Program-made: the position numbers and the translations under genes | Part shown: positions 24,222 through 33,629 of the stretch, one piece after another | Position numbering within the stretch: the stretch's first letter is position 1 | Layout: each line of letters starts with the position of its first letter | The notes under the pieces: generated by a model | Database searches by the model: none | The model's input: the letters and a program-made list of their open reading frames with translations, nothing else | What the model was told of the DNA's origin: nothing | From: Chryseobacterium glaciei | GTDB taxonomy: Bacteria; Bacteroidota; Bacteroidia; Flavobacteriales; Weeksellaceae | NCBI RefSeq assembly: GCF_001648155.1 | Contig: NZ_CP015199.1 | Location: 1,091,001-1,155,000, forward strand | DNA length: 64,000 nucleotides | Direction of reading: 5' to 3'

Positions 24222-26696
24222 ATGAATCAAAATGAAATAACCTACAGTGAGGAAGTTACAAAAGCACTAAATATTGCTCAAAAAATAGGTCGAGAAAATC
24301 TTAACAAATACTTCAATGGTGCACATTTGCTTAAAGCTATGCTCAACAGAGATCTTGGTCTTTTGAAACATTTAGAAAATCTGGGAATTGATGTTTTTTA
24401 CCTTGAAGAATGGGCAGAAGTAAGGATCGAAGAAAGTCCTAAATCTTCAACAAATATTTACTCTTGTGAGCCGGATGAAATCATTGATGAGATCTTTGCA
24501 GAAGCCGATTCTGTGAGAGAAATTCTGGACGAAGAGGAAATATCTTTATTTGCTGTGATGACTGCGATCAGTTCTCCGGGAGTGGCATTCAGTTTTGATC
24601 AGATGAAAACTTTTCCAACCACAAGAAATGAATTACTGAAAGATGTTAATTCATTTGGATTAAAAACCGAATCCGAACCTTCAATATCAAAAAAGACAAG
24701 TAATACTTTTATCAAAAAATACTGCATCAATAAAAATGATCAGGTAAAAAATAAAAACAAAAAAGAACTTTTAGTAGGCCGAGACACGGAAATTAATAAA
24801 ATCACAGAAATTCTTTGTCGCTTCAGTAAACAAAATGTCTTGATAATTGGTGATCATGGCGTTGGGAAAACCGCTTTAATAGAGGGTTTTATTCAAAAAA
24901 ATATTGCAAAACAAATTCCGGATGTGCTTTCCGGTCTCCAAATTTTTGAGCTGGATATGGGAGGTTTAGTTGCCGGAGCTTCTTATAAAGGCGAAATCGA
25001 AGACAGAATTAAAAGTATCGCTCAGGAACTTAAAGCTTTCCCTAAATCTGTTTTAATTATTGAAGAATTTCATTCGCTTTTTGGAAATCAAGGCTCAGAT
25101 TCAGGGATTGTCAATCTTTTGAAAAGTGAAATATCCAATGGTTTGACAATCATTGCCACCTCAACTATCGAAGAATACACGAAAAAAATAGAAAAAGAAC
25201 AAGGTCTCGCAGGAATGTTTGAACTTCTAAAACTGGAAGAAACAGAGGATGAAACCCATCTGAGAATGTTGAAACAGACGTTAGAAGATTATCAGATTCA
25301 CCACAAAATTAAGGTAGATGACGAAACCATGAAGGAAGCCATTCGTCTCTCCAAGCGATATATGAAAGAAAAAAGCCTTCCCGCTTCTGCGATTGACTTA
25401 ATCGATCATACAATGTCTGTGTTGAAAACTGCAGGAGAATCTTTTTTAAAGGAAAAAAATCATTTATTAACCAAGATCATTCATCTTGAAGATAATGCCA
25501 ACAATTATAGTGATGCTGAACGAAAACAGCACTCCGAGTGGCAGTTAAAAGACTTGATTGAAAAAACAAAATATCTCATCAGTACTTCAGATATTTATAA
25601 GGAAGAAAATCAAATTCCGGAATTTGAAAGTGCAGATGAAATTTTAAAATATTCAAGAGAATTAATTGAAAATGTTGAAAAAATAGCTCAGCAAAAAAGA
25701 ACGCATATTACAGAACTGGATTTAGCGTTAATTATTTCTCAAAAAACCAACATACCGATCGGAAAACTGAAAGAAGAAGAAAAACAAAGACTCAACGATA
25801 TGGAAAATGTCTTGGCAAAACGTGTTGTCGGGCAAGATCATGCTATTTCCATCGTTTCGGAAGCTGTGCTGGAAACCCGTTCAGGACTAAGTAAAGCCGG
25901 ACAACCCATCGGATCTTTCTTCTTTTTAGGACCAACAGGAACCGGCAAAACAGAACTTGCAAAATCGTTGGCAGAATTCTTATTTCAGGACGAAAATGCC
26001 ATCATCCGTTTTGATATGTCTGAATTTAAGGAAGAACATTCCGCAGCGTTGCTTTATGGAGCTCCTCCGGGATATGTTGGATATGAGGAAGGCGGACTTT
26101 TAGTGAATAAAATCAGGCAAAAGCCCTATTCCATTGTTCTTTTTGATGAAATTGAAAAAGCACACGCATCAGTTTTTGATGTTTTCTTACAAATTATGGA
26201 TGAAGGAAAACTTCACGACAGATTGGGTAAAGAAGGAGATTTTTCGAATGCCATTATTTTATTTACCTCAAACATTGGTTCAGAATTTATTGTAGAATCA
26301 TTTGGAAAAGGAGAAATTCCGCCCTCTTCAAAATTACTGGAAATGATGAGCCGTTTTTTCCGTCCTGAATTTTTAGGAAGACTAACGGAAACTATTCCTT
26401 TTGCTCCTATCAGCAGAGAAAATGCACTGAAAATTTTCGAAATTCATCTTAAAAAAGAATTATTAGATCTTGTAAAAAATCTAAATATTGAATTAAGCAT
26501 TACTCAGGAAGCCAAAGAGTTTTTATCAATGGAAGGTTATGACATTAAATATGGAGCAAGACCGTTAAAAGGTATTATCAGAGGGCGACTAAGAAGACCT
26601 TTAGCTAAAAAAATTGTTGCGGACGAATATAAAGAAGGCGATAAAGTAGAAGTTTCTCTGGAAAATAACGATTTGGTTTGGAAGAAAATTAGTTAG
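24222..26696 (+). CDS. clpV: ClpV (TssH), AAA+ ATPase recycling the contracted sheath
   Basis: 824 aa. Hexameric unfoldase that extracts TssC and disassembles contracted sheath. Residues ~1-150 are the Clp-N domain. D1 has Walker A GDHGVGKT (210-217) and Walker B LIIEEFH (278-284). Residues ~400-505 are the middle helical region. D2 has Walker A GPTGTGKT (570-577), pore loop GAPPGYVG (613-620), Walker B FDEIEKAH (641-648), arginine finger in FRPEFLGRL, and sensor-2 GARPLKG. The D1 arginine-finger pair is absent: AGMF (330-333) replaces the canonical RRF, so D1 may be a structural ATPase. Spaced ~90 nt from the PKD gene, in the same arm. Confidence 0.95.
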   Translation: MNQNEITYSEEVTKALNIAQKIGRENLNKYFNGAHLLKAMLNRDLGLLKHLENLGIDVFYLEEWAEVRIEESPKSSTNIYSCEPDEIIDEIFAEADSVREILDEEEISLFAVMTAISSPGVAFSFDQMKTFPTTRNELLKDVNSFGLKTESEPSISKKTSNTFIKKYCINKNDQVKNKNKKELLVGRDTEINKITEILCRFSKQNVLIIGDHGVGKTALIEGFIQKNIAKQIPDVLSGLQIFELDMGGLVAGASYKGEIEDRIKSIAQELKAFPKSVLIIEEFHSLFGNQGSDSGIVNLLKSEISNGLTIIATSTIEEYTKKIEKEQGLAGMFELLKLEETEDETHLRMLKQTLEDYQIHHKIKVDDETMKEAIRLSKRYMKEKSLPASAIDLIDHTMSVLKTAGESFLKEKNHLLTKIIHLEDNANNYSDAERKQHSEWQLKDLIEKTKYLISTSDIYKEENQIPEFESADEILKYSRELIENVEKIAQQKRTHITELDLALIISQKTNIPIGKLKEEEKQRLNDMENVLAKRVVGQDHAISIVSEAVLETRSGLSKAGQPIGSFFFLGPTGTGKTELAKSLAEFLFQDENAIIRFDMSEFKEEHSAALLYGAPPGYVGYEEGGLLVNKIRQKPYSIVLFDEIEKAHASVFDVFLQIMDEGKLHDRLGKEGDFSNAIILFTSNIGSEFIVESFGKGEIPPSSKLLEMMSRFFRPEFLGRLTETIPFAPISRENALKIFEIHLKKELLDLVKNLNIELSITQEAKEFLSMEGYDIKYGARPLKGIIRGRLRRPLAKKIVADEYKEGDKVEVSLENNDLVWKKIS

Positions 26697-26705
26697 ACTT
26701 AAATT

Positions 26706-26832
26706 GTATGTTTCACCACAAAATGCACAAATATTTTCACAAATAAACACAATTTTACTATCAATAGGAGCAGACTTTAGTCCGCTTAAAAATATATAAT
26801 GATAGTTGGCTTTAGCCAAAACTTAAATATTT
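26706..26832 (-). repeat. Dispersed palindromic repeat, left inverted copy
   Basis: Read on the minus strand: AATATTTAAG, TTTTGGCTAAAGCCAA, a second hairpin GCGGACTAAAGTCTGC, then TGTGTTTATTTGTGAAAATATTTGTG. This aligns end to end with 31806-31932 on the plus strand. The two copies face each other and bracket the xylA-transporter-lacI block. The two GGCTAAAGCC-type stems suggest structured RNA or a MITE/REP-like element. Confidence 0.75.
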
Positions 26833-27276
26833 TTATAAATAAATTTAGATTCTTTTAAGAATCCAAGATGTGAAGAATCAATAATTAACTGTTTGTATAT
26901 TCAAATTTCAAACTTATAAAATCAATTAACCAAATTCAAACTTCGGATATGATTTTAGGAGAAAAAATTCAGTGGAATTCTACTTAATTTTAAATACTTA
27001 TCATAAATTATATAATAAGATACATTCTTAAACCACTGAAAATAAACAGTAAATAAAAAGCTTACCATAACAATTTACAAATTCATAAAAAACAATCACA
27101 TATTATATAAAATTATTACATTTAAAGGCTTAATAATTATTTAGTTCTAAAGTTTTAAATATTTATAAATTTTAATCATAATTCATGCAATCGATTACAT
27201 TTTTAAATTTAAAATAGAATTTTAGGATAAATCAAGAATAAAATTAACGTAATAAATTAAAACTAAACAAAATATA
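26833..27276 (+). other. Leader region of xylA
   Basis: About 440 bp without a gene. It is very A/T-rich and ends in an extended A/T leader before xylA. The only clear site is the palindromic operator at 27185-27200, 77 nt from the ATG. I see no convincing RNA structure. Confidence 0.5.
27185..27200. promoter_or_regulatory. LacI-type operator upstream of xylA
   Basis: ATGCAATCGATTACAT, an inverted repeat centred on ATCGAT. The same core occurs upstream of kduI (42019-42034) and susC (42706-42721). This is the CG-centred palindrome expected for a LacI-family protein. The regulator encoded at 30495-31523 is the likely binder. Confidence 0.7.
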
Positions 27277-28605
27277 ATGGCAATTACAACAGGTAACAAA
27301 GAGTATTTTAAGGGAATAGACAAGATCCAATTTGAAGGAAGAGAATCAGACAACCCGTTAGCATTTAAATATTACGATGAAAATAAAGTCGTCCGTGGAA
27401 AAACGATGAAAGAATATTTCAAATTTGCAACGGCTTACTGGCATACATTCTGCGCAACAGGCGGAGACCCGTTCGGAGTGGGAACTCAACATTTTGACTG
27501 GCTGGCTTCTTCAGATGCTAAGCAAAGAGCAACAGAAAAGATGGATGCCGCTTTCGAGTTTTTCACAAAATTGGGTGTTCCTTACTATTGTTTTCATGAT
27601 TATGATTTGATCGATGAAGCAGATAATTTCAAAGAATCAACCAAAAGATTAGAATTTATTACTGATTATGCTAAAGAAAAGCAGACTGCTTCAGGTGTAA
27701 AATTATTGTGGGGAACTTCGAATTGTTTCTCCAACCCAAGATTCATGAATGGGGCGGCAACAAATCCATCTTTTGATGTATTGGCTTATGCAGGCGGACA
27801 AGTGAAAAATGCGTTGGATGCAACCATTAAGTTAGGTGGAGAAAATTACGTTTTCTGGGGCGGTCGTGAAGGCTATATGTCTTTGCTAAACACCAACATG
27901 AAACGTGAACTTGAACATATGGCGAAATTCTTACATATGGCGAAAGATTATGCGCGTTCGCAAGGTTTCAAAGGAACATTTTTCATCGAGCCAAAACCGA
28001 TGGAGCCTACAAAACATCAGTATGATTTTGATGCAGCAACTTGTTTAAACTTCCTTCGCCAATACGATTTATTAGGTGATTTTAAATTAAATCTTGAAGT
28101 AAATCACGCTACTCTAGCCCAACATACTTTTGAACATGAATTACAAGTTGCTGCCGATAATAACGTTTTAGGAAGTATCGATGCCAACAGAGGAGATTAT
28201 CAAAATGGTTGGGATACAGACCAATTCCCTGTTGATTTATATGAAATGACTCAGGCGATGTTGGTCATCATTGAAGCAGGTGGATTCCAAGGTGGAGGAG
28301 TAAATTTTGATGCAAAAATCAGAAGAAATTCGACAGACTTAGAAGATATTTTCATCGCTCACATCAGCGGAATGGACAATTTTGCAAGAGCTTTCCTAGC
28401 TGCTGATAAAATTTTAGAAAAATCAAAATATTCTGAGATCAGAACCAACAGATATTCTTCTTTCGACAACGGAAAAGGAAAAGATTTTGAAGAAGGAAAA
28501 TTATCCCTTGCGGATCTAGCTTCTCATGCAGCAGGACTTGGAGAAGTAGGTAGAGAAAGCGGTAAGCAGGAATATCTGGAAAGCTTAATTAATCAATATT
28601 TATAG
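27277..28605 (+). CDS. xylA: Xylose isomerase
   Basis: 442 aa, cytoplasmic TIM-barrel enzyme converting D-xylose to D-xylulose with two divalent metals. Class II-like size. Signature segments are [12 protein letters not shown] (catalytic His and Asp), [40 protein letters not shown] and [20 protein letters not shown]. No xylulokinase lies in the window, so the next step must be encoded elsewhere. The gene has its own operator and precedes a sugar symporter by about 120 nt. It could use xylose freed by the GH43 enzyme at 51.9 kb. Confidence 0.97.
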   Translation: MAITTGNKEYFKGIDKIQFEGRESDNPLAFKYYDENKVVRGKTMKEYFKFATAYWHTFCATGGDPFGVGTQHFDWLASSDAKQRATEKMDAAFEFFTKLGVPYYCFHDYDLIDEADNFKESTKRLEFITDYAKEKQTASGVKLLWGTSNCFSNPRFMNGAATNPSFDVLAYAGGQVKNALDATIKLGGENYVFWGGREGYMSLLNTNMKRELEHMAKFLHMAKDYARSQGFKGTFFIEPKPMEPTKHQYDFDAATCLNFLRQYDLLGDFKLNLEVNHATLAQHTFEHELQVAADNNVLGSIDANRGDYQNGWDTDQFPVDLYEMTQAMLVIIEAGGFQGGGVNFDAKIRRNSTDLEDIFIAHISGMDNFARAFLAADKILEKSKYSEIRTNRYSSFDNGKGKDFEEGKLSLADLASHAAGLGEVGRESGKQEYLESLINQYL

Positions 28606-28610
28606 TTATT

Positions 28611-28696
28611 AAACACAAATTGCACTACTATATTGCACTAATAACACTAAACTAGTTTGTGTTTTTTGTGAAAGAATTTGTGTCATTTGTGTTTAA
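28611..28696. repeat. Intergenic repeat related to the TTTGTGT family
   Basis: AAACACAAATTGCAC opens and TTTGTGTTTTTTGTG...TTTGTGTCATTTGTGTTT closes an imperfect palindrome between xylA and the transporter gene. The closing half matches the end of the repeat at 31880-31932. It could form a hairpin in an xylA-transporter transcript and moderate read-through. Confidence 0.55.
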
Positions 28697-28726
28697 GCAA
28701 AAATTAATCACAATTAAAACTAAACT

Positions 28727-30148
28727 ATGCAAATTATAGATTCGGGGCCGAAATATTCCTCAGGAACAAAGGTCAAAATCAATATGGTATATGTCACCAT
28801 GCTCACATTGGTTGCCACTTTGGGCGGACTTTTGTTTGGATACGACACCGCAGTAATTTCAGGAGCTGAAAAATCAATTCAGGAGTATTTGATCATTCCA
28901 TTGGGATTGAGTTCGTTGGCACATGGAGCGACGATTTCCAGTGCTTTGATCGGCTGTATCATCGGAGGTGCAGTTTCAGGGTATATTTCAACCAGATTAG
29001 GAAGAAAAAAATCTTTGATGCTTGCTGCATTTTTGTTTTTCATCAGTGCTTTGGGAGCTGCTTATCCTGAATTTTTATTTTTTAAGCACGGTGAACATTC
29101 AATGGGTGTTTTGCTGGCTTTTAATTTTTATCGAATTATTGGCGGTATCGGTGTTGGACTTGCCTCTGCAGTTTGTCCGATGTACATTGGTGAAATTGCC
29201 CCTGCCGAAGTCCGTGGAAGATTAGTTTCTTTAAATCAATTTGCTATTATTTTCGGGATGTTGGTTGTTTATTTTGTCAACTGGGGAATTGCCGATGGAA
29301 AAAGCCTTGAATGGATCAACGAAATCGGATGGCGTTATATGTTCTTATCACTAACGATTCCTGCAGTGTTGTTCGGAGTTTTATTGTTTTTCGTTCCGGA
29401 AACGCCACGTTATCTTACCTTGATTAAACAAGATGATGAAGCATTAAAAATTTTAACCAAAATAAACGGTGAAGCACGAGCAAAAGAGATATTTTCTGAG
29501 ATAAAAGGAACCGTTGCAGAACATAAAAGTGAGATTTTCGCGTTTGGAAAAACAGTAATCATTCTGGGGATTTTGCTTTCTGTTTTTCAGCAATTTGTAG
29601 GAATTAATGTTGCTTTATACTACGCTCCGAGGATTTTTGAAAGTATGGGTGTTCATAAAGATGCATCCATGCTGCAAACTGTTGTGATGGGATTGGTTAA
29701 CGTAGTTTTCACGGTTGTTGCTATTTTCACGGTTGATAAATGGGGCAGAAAACCTTTATTGATAATCGGTTCCATCGGAATGGCAATCGGAATGTTTGCG
29801 ATCGCTATTTTCTCGTATTATCATATTATCGGGATTGCAACGTTGGTTTTCATTATTGTTTATACCGCTTCTTTTATGATGTCTTGGGGGCCAATTTGCT
29901 GGGTTTTAATCTCAGAAATTTTCCCGAATAAAATCAGAGGAAGTGCCATTGCAATCGCAGTTGCCGCACAATGGGCAGCCAATTATTTGATCTCTTCAAC
30001 CTATCCTTTTATGATGGAATTCAGTGGAGCTTTCACATACGGTTTTTACGGAGTAATGAGCGTTTTATCATTAATCTTTGTCTGGAAAATGGTTCCTGAA
30101 ACAAAAGGAAGATCTTTGGAAGACATTGAAAAAATCTGGAAAAAGTAA
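28727..30148 (+). CDS. Sugar/H+ symporter of the MFS sugar-porter family (probable xylose transporter)
   Basis: 473 aa, 12 transmembrane helices. Sugar-porter signatures: LLFGYDTAVISGA, RLGRKKSL, FYRIIGGIGVGLAS, PAEVRGRLVS, FFVPETPRYL, QQFVGINVALYYAPRIF, DKWGRKPLL and VPETKGRSLEDIE. This is the XylE/GLUT-type family; pairing with xylA suggests xylose, but substrate cannot be read from sequence alone. It ends in a hairpin terminator 25 nt downstream. Confidence 0.9.
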   Translation: MQIIDSGPKYSSGTKVKINMVYVTMLTLVATLGGLLFGYDTAVISGAEKSIQEYLIIPLGLSSLAHGATISSALIGCIIGGAVSGYISTRLGRKKSLMLAAFLFFISALGAAYPEFLFFKHGEHSMGVLLAFNFYRIIGGIGVGLASAVCPMYIGEIAPAEVRGRLVSLNQFAIIFGMLVVYFVNWGIADGKSLEWINEIGWRYMFLSLTIPAVLFGVLLFFVPETPRYLTLIKQDDEALKILTKINGEARAKEIFSEIKGTVAEHKSEIFAFGKTVIILGILLSVFQQFVGINVALYYAPRIFESMGVHKDASMLQTVVMGLVNVVFTVVAIFTVDKWGRKPLLIIGSIGMAIGMFAIAIFSYYHIIGIATLVFIIVYTASFMMSWGPICWVLISEIFPNKIRGSAIAIAVAAQWAANYLISSTYPFMMEFSGAFTYGFYGVMSVLSLIFVWKMVPETKGRSLEDIEKIWKK

Positions 30149-30170
30149 AGTATTTTTTATATCAGTTAGT

Positions 30171-30204
30171 AAAATAGGGCATCGATTTTTCGGTGTCCTA
30201 TTTT
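30171..30204 (+). terminator. Hairpin terminator after the sugar transporter
   Basis: AAAATAGGGCATCGATTTTTCGGTGTCCTATTTT folds as a stem of about 14 pairs including G-U pairs around a 4-6-nt loop. It sits 22 nt after the transporter stop. The following 290 bp to the regulator gene are A/T-rich with no gene. Confidence 0.7.
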
Positions 30205-30494
30205 GGTTAAATTAACCACACATTTTTGATGTTTAAATTCATCATTAAATGTCATTTTTTATGATAAGTACTATTGATTATATGCAAGTACAGCTTTTTA
30301 TCACATATAGAAAACAGCCTTAAAACAAAGATAACTAAGCATTTAAATACATTTTATCTTTAATTTAATCATAACCAGTCATAACCTGATATAAAATACA
30401 TAATATTTCCTGTCTGATAGTTATAATTTGATTAAATTTACCTCAACAACGTATATCATTTTGACATACACAAAACAGCTAGAAAAACTCATTT

Positions 30495-31523
30495 ATGAAT
30501 AAGAAAAGTGCCACCATATACGATATTTCGAAGAAAATTAATGTAAGTGTGGCTACTGTTTCCAGGGCGCTTAATGATCATCCGAGGATAAGTCAGGCAA
30601 CAAAAGATTTGGTGAAGAAAACCGCCAAAGAAATGAATTATAAGCAGAATAATCTTGCCAAAGCTCTTAAAAGTGGTGAAACAAAAAACGTAGGAATTAT
30701 CGTTCCTTTTGTTAATACCAACTTCTTCTCCTCCGTTATCCGTGGAATTGAAGAAGAACTTTCTCCGCACGGATATCATGTAATTATTTGTCAGAGTCAC
30801 GAAGATGTCAATATTGAAAAAAGACATTTAAATACTTTGCTGAACGCTCAGGTTGACGGGATTTTCATGTCCGTTTCAAGAACGACAATTGATACAGAAC
30901 ATATTCAGAGTATTTTAGATACAACCAATACGCCGATCATCTTTTTTGATAGAAAAAAGGATATTCCGGGCATCAGCACCATCGTTATTGATGACTACCG
31001 AGGCGGTTACATGGCTACCGAACATTTAATTAAAGAAGGTTATAAAAATATTTGTCATTTTGCGGGAGATCTTAATCTTGAAATCTATCAAAACCGTCTT
31101 AATGGTTATAAACAGGCATTACTTGACCATAATTTCCAGGTTAAAGAAGATAATATCATCATCACAGGAAGTTCAATAGATGAAGGAATTGATGCGATAA
31201 AAAAACTTTGGGACAGCAAATCGATTCCGGATGCGATATTTTCTTCAAGTGATTTTGCAGCGTTGGGCGCTTGTCAGGAATTAAAAAAACGTAAGATTAA
31301 AATACCTCAGGAAGTAGCCGTTATTGGCTTTTCAAACGAACCTTTTACCCAATTTATGGAGCTTTCGATGAGTTCTGTAGATCAAACTCCCGTTATCATG
31401 GGAAAAATGGCCGGACAGGTATTTATTGAAAGCGTAAAAGAGAATGGTTCCGGAGTTTCTATTGAGAAAAAAGTGGTGTTGGCGCCGCAGCTTTATATTA
31501 GGAAGTCTTCGAAAAGGAAGTAA
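30495..31523 (+). CDS. LacI-family transcription regulator
   Basis: 342 aa. The HTH domain at residues ~6-30 (ATIYDISKKINVSVATVSRALN) is followed by the hinge helix (NNLAKALKSG), then a periplasmic-binding-protein-like effector domain (NVGIIVPFVNTNFFSSVIRGIEEEL, NTPIIFFDRKK, IPDAIFSSSDFAALGACQEL, VAVIGFSNEPFTQFMELSMSSVDQ). It is transcribed alone between xylA-transporter and the hexuronate operon, and palindromes of LacI type precede xylA, kduI and susC. I infer that it controls all three blocks and responds to an intermediate of pectin or xylose breakdown. In Bacteroidota, LacI regulators of this type are often repressors relieved by ligand. Confidence 0.92.
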   Translation: MNKKSATIYDISKKINVSVATVSRALNDHPRISQATKDLVKKTAKEMNYKQNNLAKALKSGETKNVGIIVPFVNTNFFSSVIRGIEEELSPHGYHVIICQSHEDVNIEKRHLNTLLNAQVDGIFMSVSRTTIDTEHIQSILDTTNTPIIFFDRKKDIPGISTIVIDDYRGGYMATEHLIKEGYKNICHFAGDLNLEIYQNRLNGYKQALLDHNFQVKEDNIIITGSSIDEGIDAIKKLWDSKSIPDAIFSSSDFAALGACQELKKRKIKIPQEVAVIGFSNEPFTQFMELSMSSVDQTPVIMGKMAGQVFIESVKENGSGVSIEKKVVLAPQLYIRKSSKRK

Positions 31524-31541
31524 GTTTTTTTGATATAAATT

Positions 31542-31741
31542 TCTTTTGTCTTGAAACAAAAGAAACAAAAATTCAAGACTTGGAAACTTCCGCTAAAAAA
31601 TATTTTTGTTCTCTAAAAATCCCAAAACTCGTGCGAATTTAACATTTGTTCTTCGGTTTGATATTTGTCTCGCACTCAAACAGTGGGATTTTCTTAACGT
31701 TCACAAAACTATTTTTCTTAACGCTCCATTTTCCTATGTCG
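31542..31741 (+). repeat. ~200-bp dispersed repeat, copy 1
   Basis: Starts with the hairpin CTTTTGTCTTGAAACAAAAG, then AATTCAAGACTTGGAAACTTCCGCTAA, CTCTAAAAAT, GTCTCGCACTCAAACAGT, and TTAACGTTCACA, ending ACGCTCCATTTTCCTATGTCG. An inverted second copy is at 58336-58536. No gene or transposase inside; I see it as a noncoding mobile or structured repeat. Confidence 0.75.
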
Positions 31742-31805
31742 TTATTGACAATTCACAGTGTAGTTTGTTCATTCTGACGAAGGAAGAATCTCAACTTTTT
31801 CATTA

Positions 31806-31932
31806 AAAATATTTAAGTTTTGGCTAAAGCCAATCTGGATTGTATATTTATTAAACGGGCTAAAGCCCGTTCCTAATGATGCAAACTTTGTGTTTATTTG
31901 TGAAAAAAATTTGTGTCATTTGTGTTTAAATT
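31806..31932 (+). repeat. Dispersed palindromic repeat, right inverted copy
   Basis: AATATTTAAGTTTTGGCTAA (hairpin GGCTAAAGCC), then ACGGGCTAAAGCCCGT, then TTTGTGTTTATTTGTGAAA and TTTGTGTCATTTGTGTTT. Inverted copy of 26706-26832. The stretch 31742-31805 before it carries TCATTCTGACGAAGGAAGAA, a further short family also seen near 59.32 kb. Confidence 0.75.
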
Positions 31933-32009
31933 GAATTTCCTCCAAAAGAAAATGCCTCCCACAAATGTAGAAAGCATTTTCAACCCTAATATTTATATAA
32001 TTAAAACAA

Positions 32010-33623
32010 TTATAAACTTACTCCCCGTCTCCAGGGAATAAAATCGTTTTGATTCAAAATTGCGGCTTTTGTTTTTACCTCTCCGCTTGCGACTTCGATG
32101 ATAAATTCTAAAAGCTCTTCTGCCTTTTCGTCGATTGTTTTTTCACCTGTAATCACGTCTCCTGTGTTGAAATCAATGATATCGGGCATTCTTTGTGATA
32201 AAGAAGTGTTTGACGAAATTTTCACAACGGGAACAACCGGATTTCCAGTTGGAGTTCCCAAACCTGTTGTGAATAAAACTACGTTTGAGCCTGAACCAAC
32301 CAAAGCCGTTGTACATTCCACGTCATTTCCGGGGGTGCATAATAAATTTAAGCCCGGTTCTTTGATGTATTCTGTGAAATCGAGAACGTCATTTATCGGC
32401 GATGAACCACCTTTTTTAGCAGCTCCTGCAGATTTCATGGCGTCGGTTATCAGTCCATCTTTAATATTCCCCGGCGATGGATTCATATCAAAACCTGATC
32501 CTGCAGCAACGACTGAATCTTCAAAATCTTTCATTAACTGTAAGAATCTTTCCGCATCATCTTCATTCACGCAACGGTTCACCAATTCCTGCTCTACTCC
32601 ACATAATTCCGGAAATTCTGAAAGGATGGTTGAACCACCGATTCCAGCTATTAAATCTGATAATTGTCCTAAAACCGGATTGGCAGAAATTCCTGAAAAA
32701 CCGTCTGAACCCCCACATTCCAATCCTAAAACTAACTTAGAAATTGGGGTTGGTTTTCTTTCGATTTCATTGGCTTGCTTGATGGCTTCGTAAGAATCTT
32801 TGATGATTCCGTTGAGCATTTCATCAACTGTTCCGGACTTTTGCTGTTCGTAAACAATGATCGGTTTTTTATTATTCGGACTGATTTTTTGCAATGCATC
32901 CGTAAAAATCTGAACCTGTAAATTCTGACATCCCAAGCTCAAAACCGTTGCTCCGGCTACATTCGGATTATTCACATAACCTGCCAATAACCTTCCCAAC
33001 GCTTCTGCGTCCTGACGAATACCGCCACAACCGCCTTGGTGGGTGATGAATTTTACATCTATATTTTTAAAAACCCTTGAATTCTGATCTTCTTCAACAG
33101 CAGTTTCCGTTTCAGAATTATTGATTAGCGATCTTAATAATAGCTGATGTTTTGTTGCTTTTTCGAATAACAATTCCTTTTCAAAAACATCTTTTAAGAT
33201 TTCCACATTTCTGTTTTCACAAAAAACCAATGGGAAAAATAACCAAACGTTTTCTGTTCCGACCTGCCCGTCTTCTCTGTGATAACCCATGAAAGTTTTA
33301 TCTTTCCATTTGTCAACATTCGGAGCTGTCCAAACCGTTGTCTCTGTTTTGCCTTCTACTTTTGCGCTTTGGTGCTTAACATTTTCAGTCGTGATAACCT
33401 CTCCTTTCTGGATCGGCTGACTCGCTTTTCCCACCAAAACACCGTACATAATGATCTCGTCTCCAATCGCAAGATCTTCGGTCACGAATTTGTGTTTCTC
33501 CTTCGTATCTTTTATAATATCATAAGTAAGTTCACCCAAAGTAACAGTTTCTCCCTGCGTCAGATCAACCAATGCCACTGCTACATTATCTTTGGGATTT
33601 ACTTTCAGTACTTTCTTTTGCAT
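32010..33623 (-). CDS. uxaA: Altronate dehydratase (UxaA)
   Basis: 537 aa, single-chain form combining the N-terminal SAF-like domain (residues ~1-100, NPKDNVAVALVDLTQGETV) and the C-terminal dehydratase domain. Converts D-altronate to 2-keto-3-deoxygluconate. Signature: HQGGCGGIRQDAEALGRLLAGYV, KLVLGLECGGSDGFSGISANP, FDMNPSPGNIKDGLIT, LLCTPGNDVECTTALVGSG. Last gene of the hexuronate operon, 6 nt after uxaB. The long plus-strand frame over the same DNA is a codon-mirror shadow. Confidence 0.95.
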   Translation of the reverse strand: MQKKVLKVNPKDNVAVALVDLTQGETVTLGELTYDIIKDTKEKHKFVTEDLAIGDEIIMYGVLVGKASQPIQKGEVITTENVKHQSAKVEGKTETTVWTAPNVDKWKDKTFMGYHREDGQVGTENVWLFFPLVFCENRNVEILKDVFEKELLFEKATKHQLLLRSLINNSETETAVEEDQNSRVFKNIDVKFITHQGGCGGIRQDAEALGRLLAGYVNNPNVAGATVLSLGCQNLQVQIFTDALQKISPNNKKPIIVYEQQKSGTVDEMLNGIIKDSYEAIKQANEIERKPTPISKLVLGLECGGSDGFSGISANPVLGQLSDLIAGIGGSTILSEFPELCGVEQELVNRCVNEDDAERFLQLMKDFEDSVVAAGSGFDMNPSPGNIKDGLITDAMKSAGAAKKGGSSPINDVLDFTEYIKEPGLNLLCTPGNDVECTTALVGSGSNVVLFTTGLGTPTGNPVVPVVKISSNTSLSQRMPDIIDFNTGDVITGEKTIDEKAEELLEFIIEVASGEVKTKAAILNQNDFIPWRRGVSL

Positions 33624-33629
33624 AATTTT

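Noticed and set aside
31542..31932. Possible insertion sequence between lacI and uxaA
   Set aside because: No transposase frame and no target-site duplication seen; only noncoding repeats.
32098..32793. Long plus-strand open frame (231 codons) opposite uxaA
   Set aside because: It mirrors the codon structure of a clear UxaA; its product is Ser/Pro-rich without motif and there is no start context.
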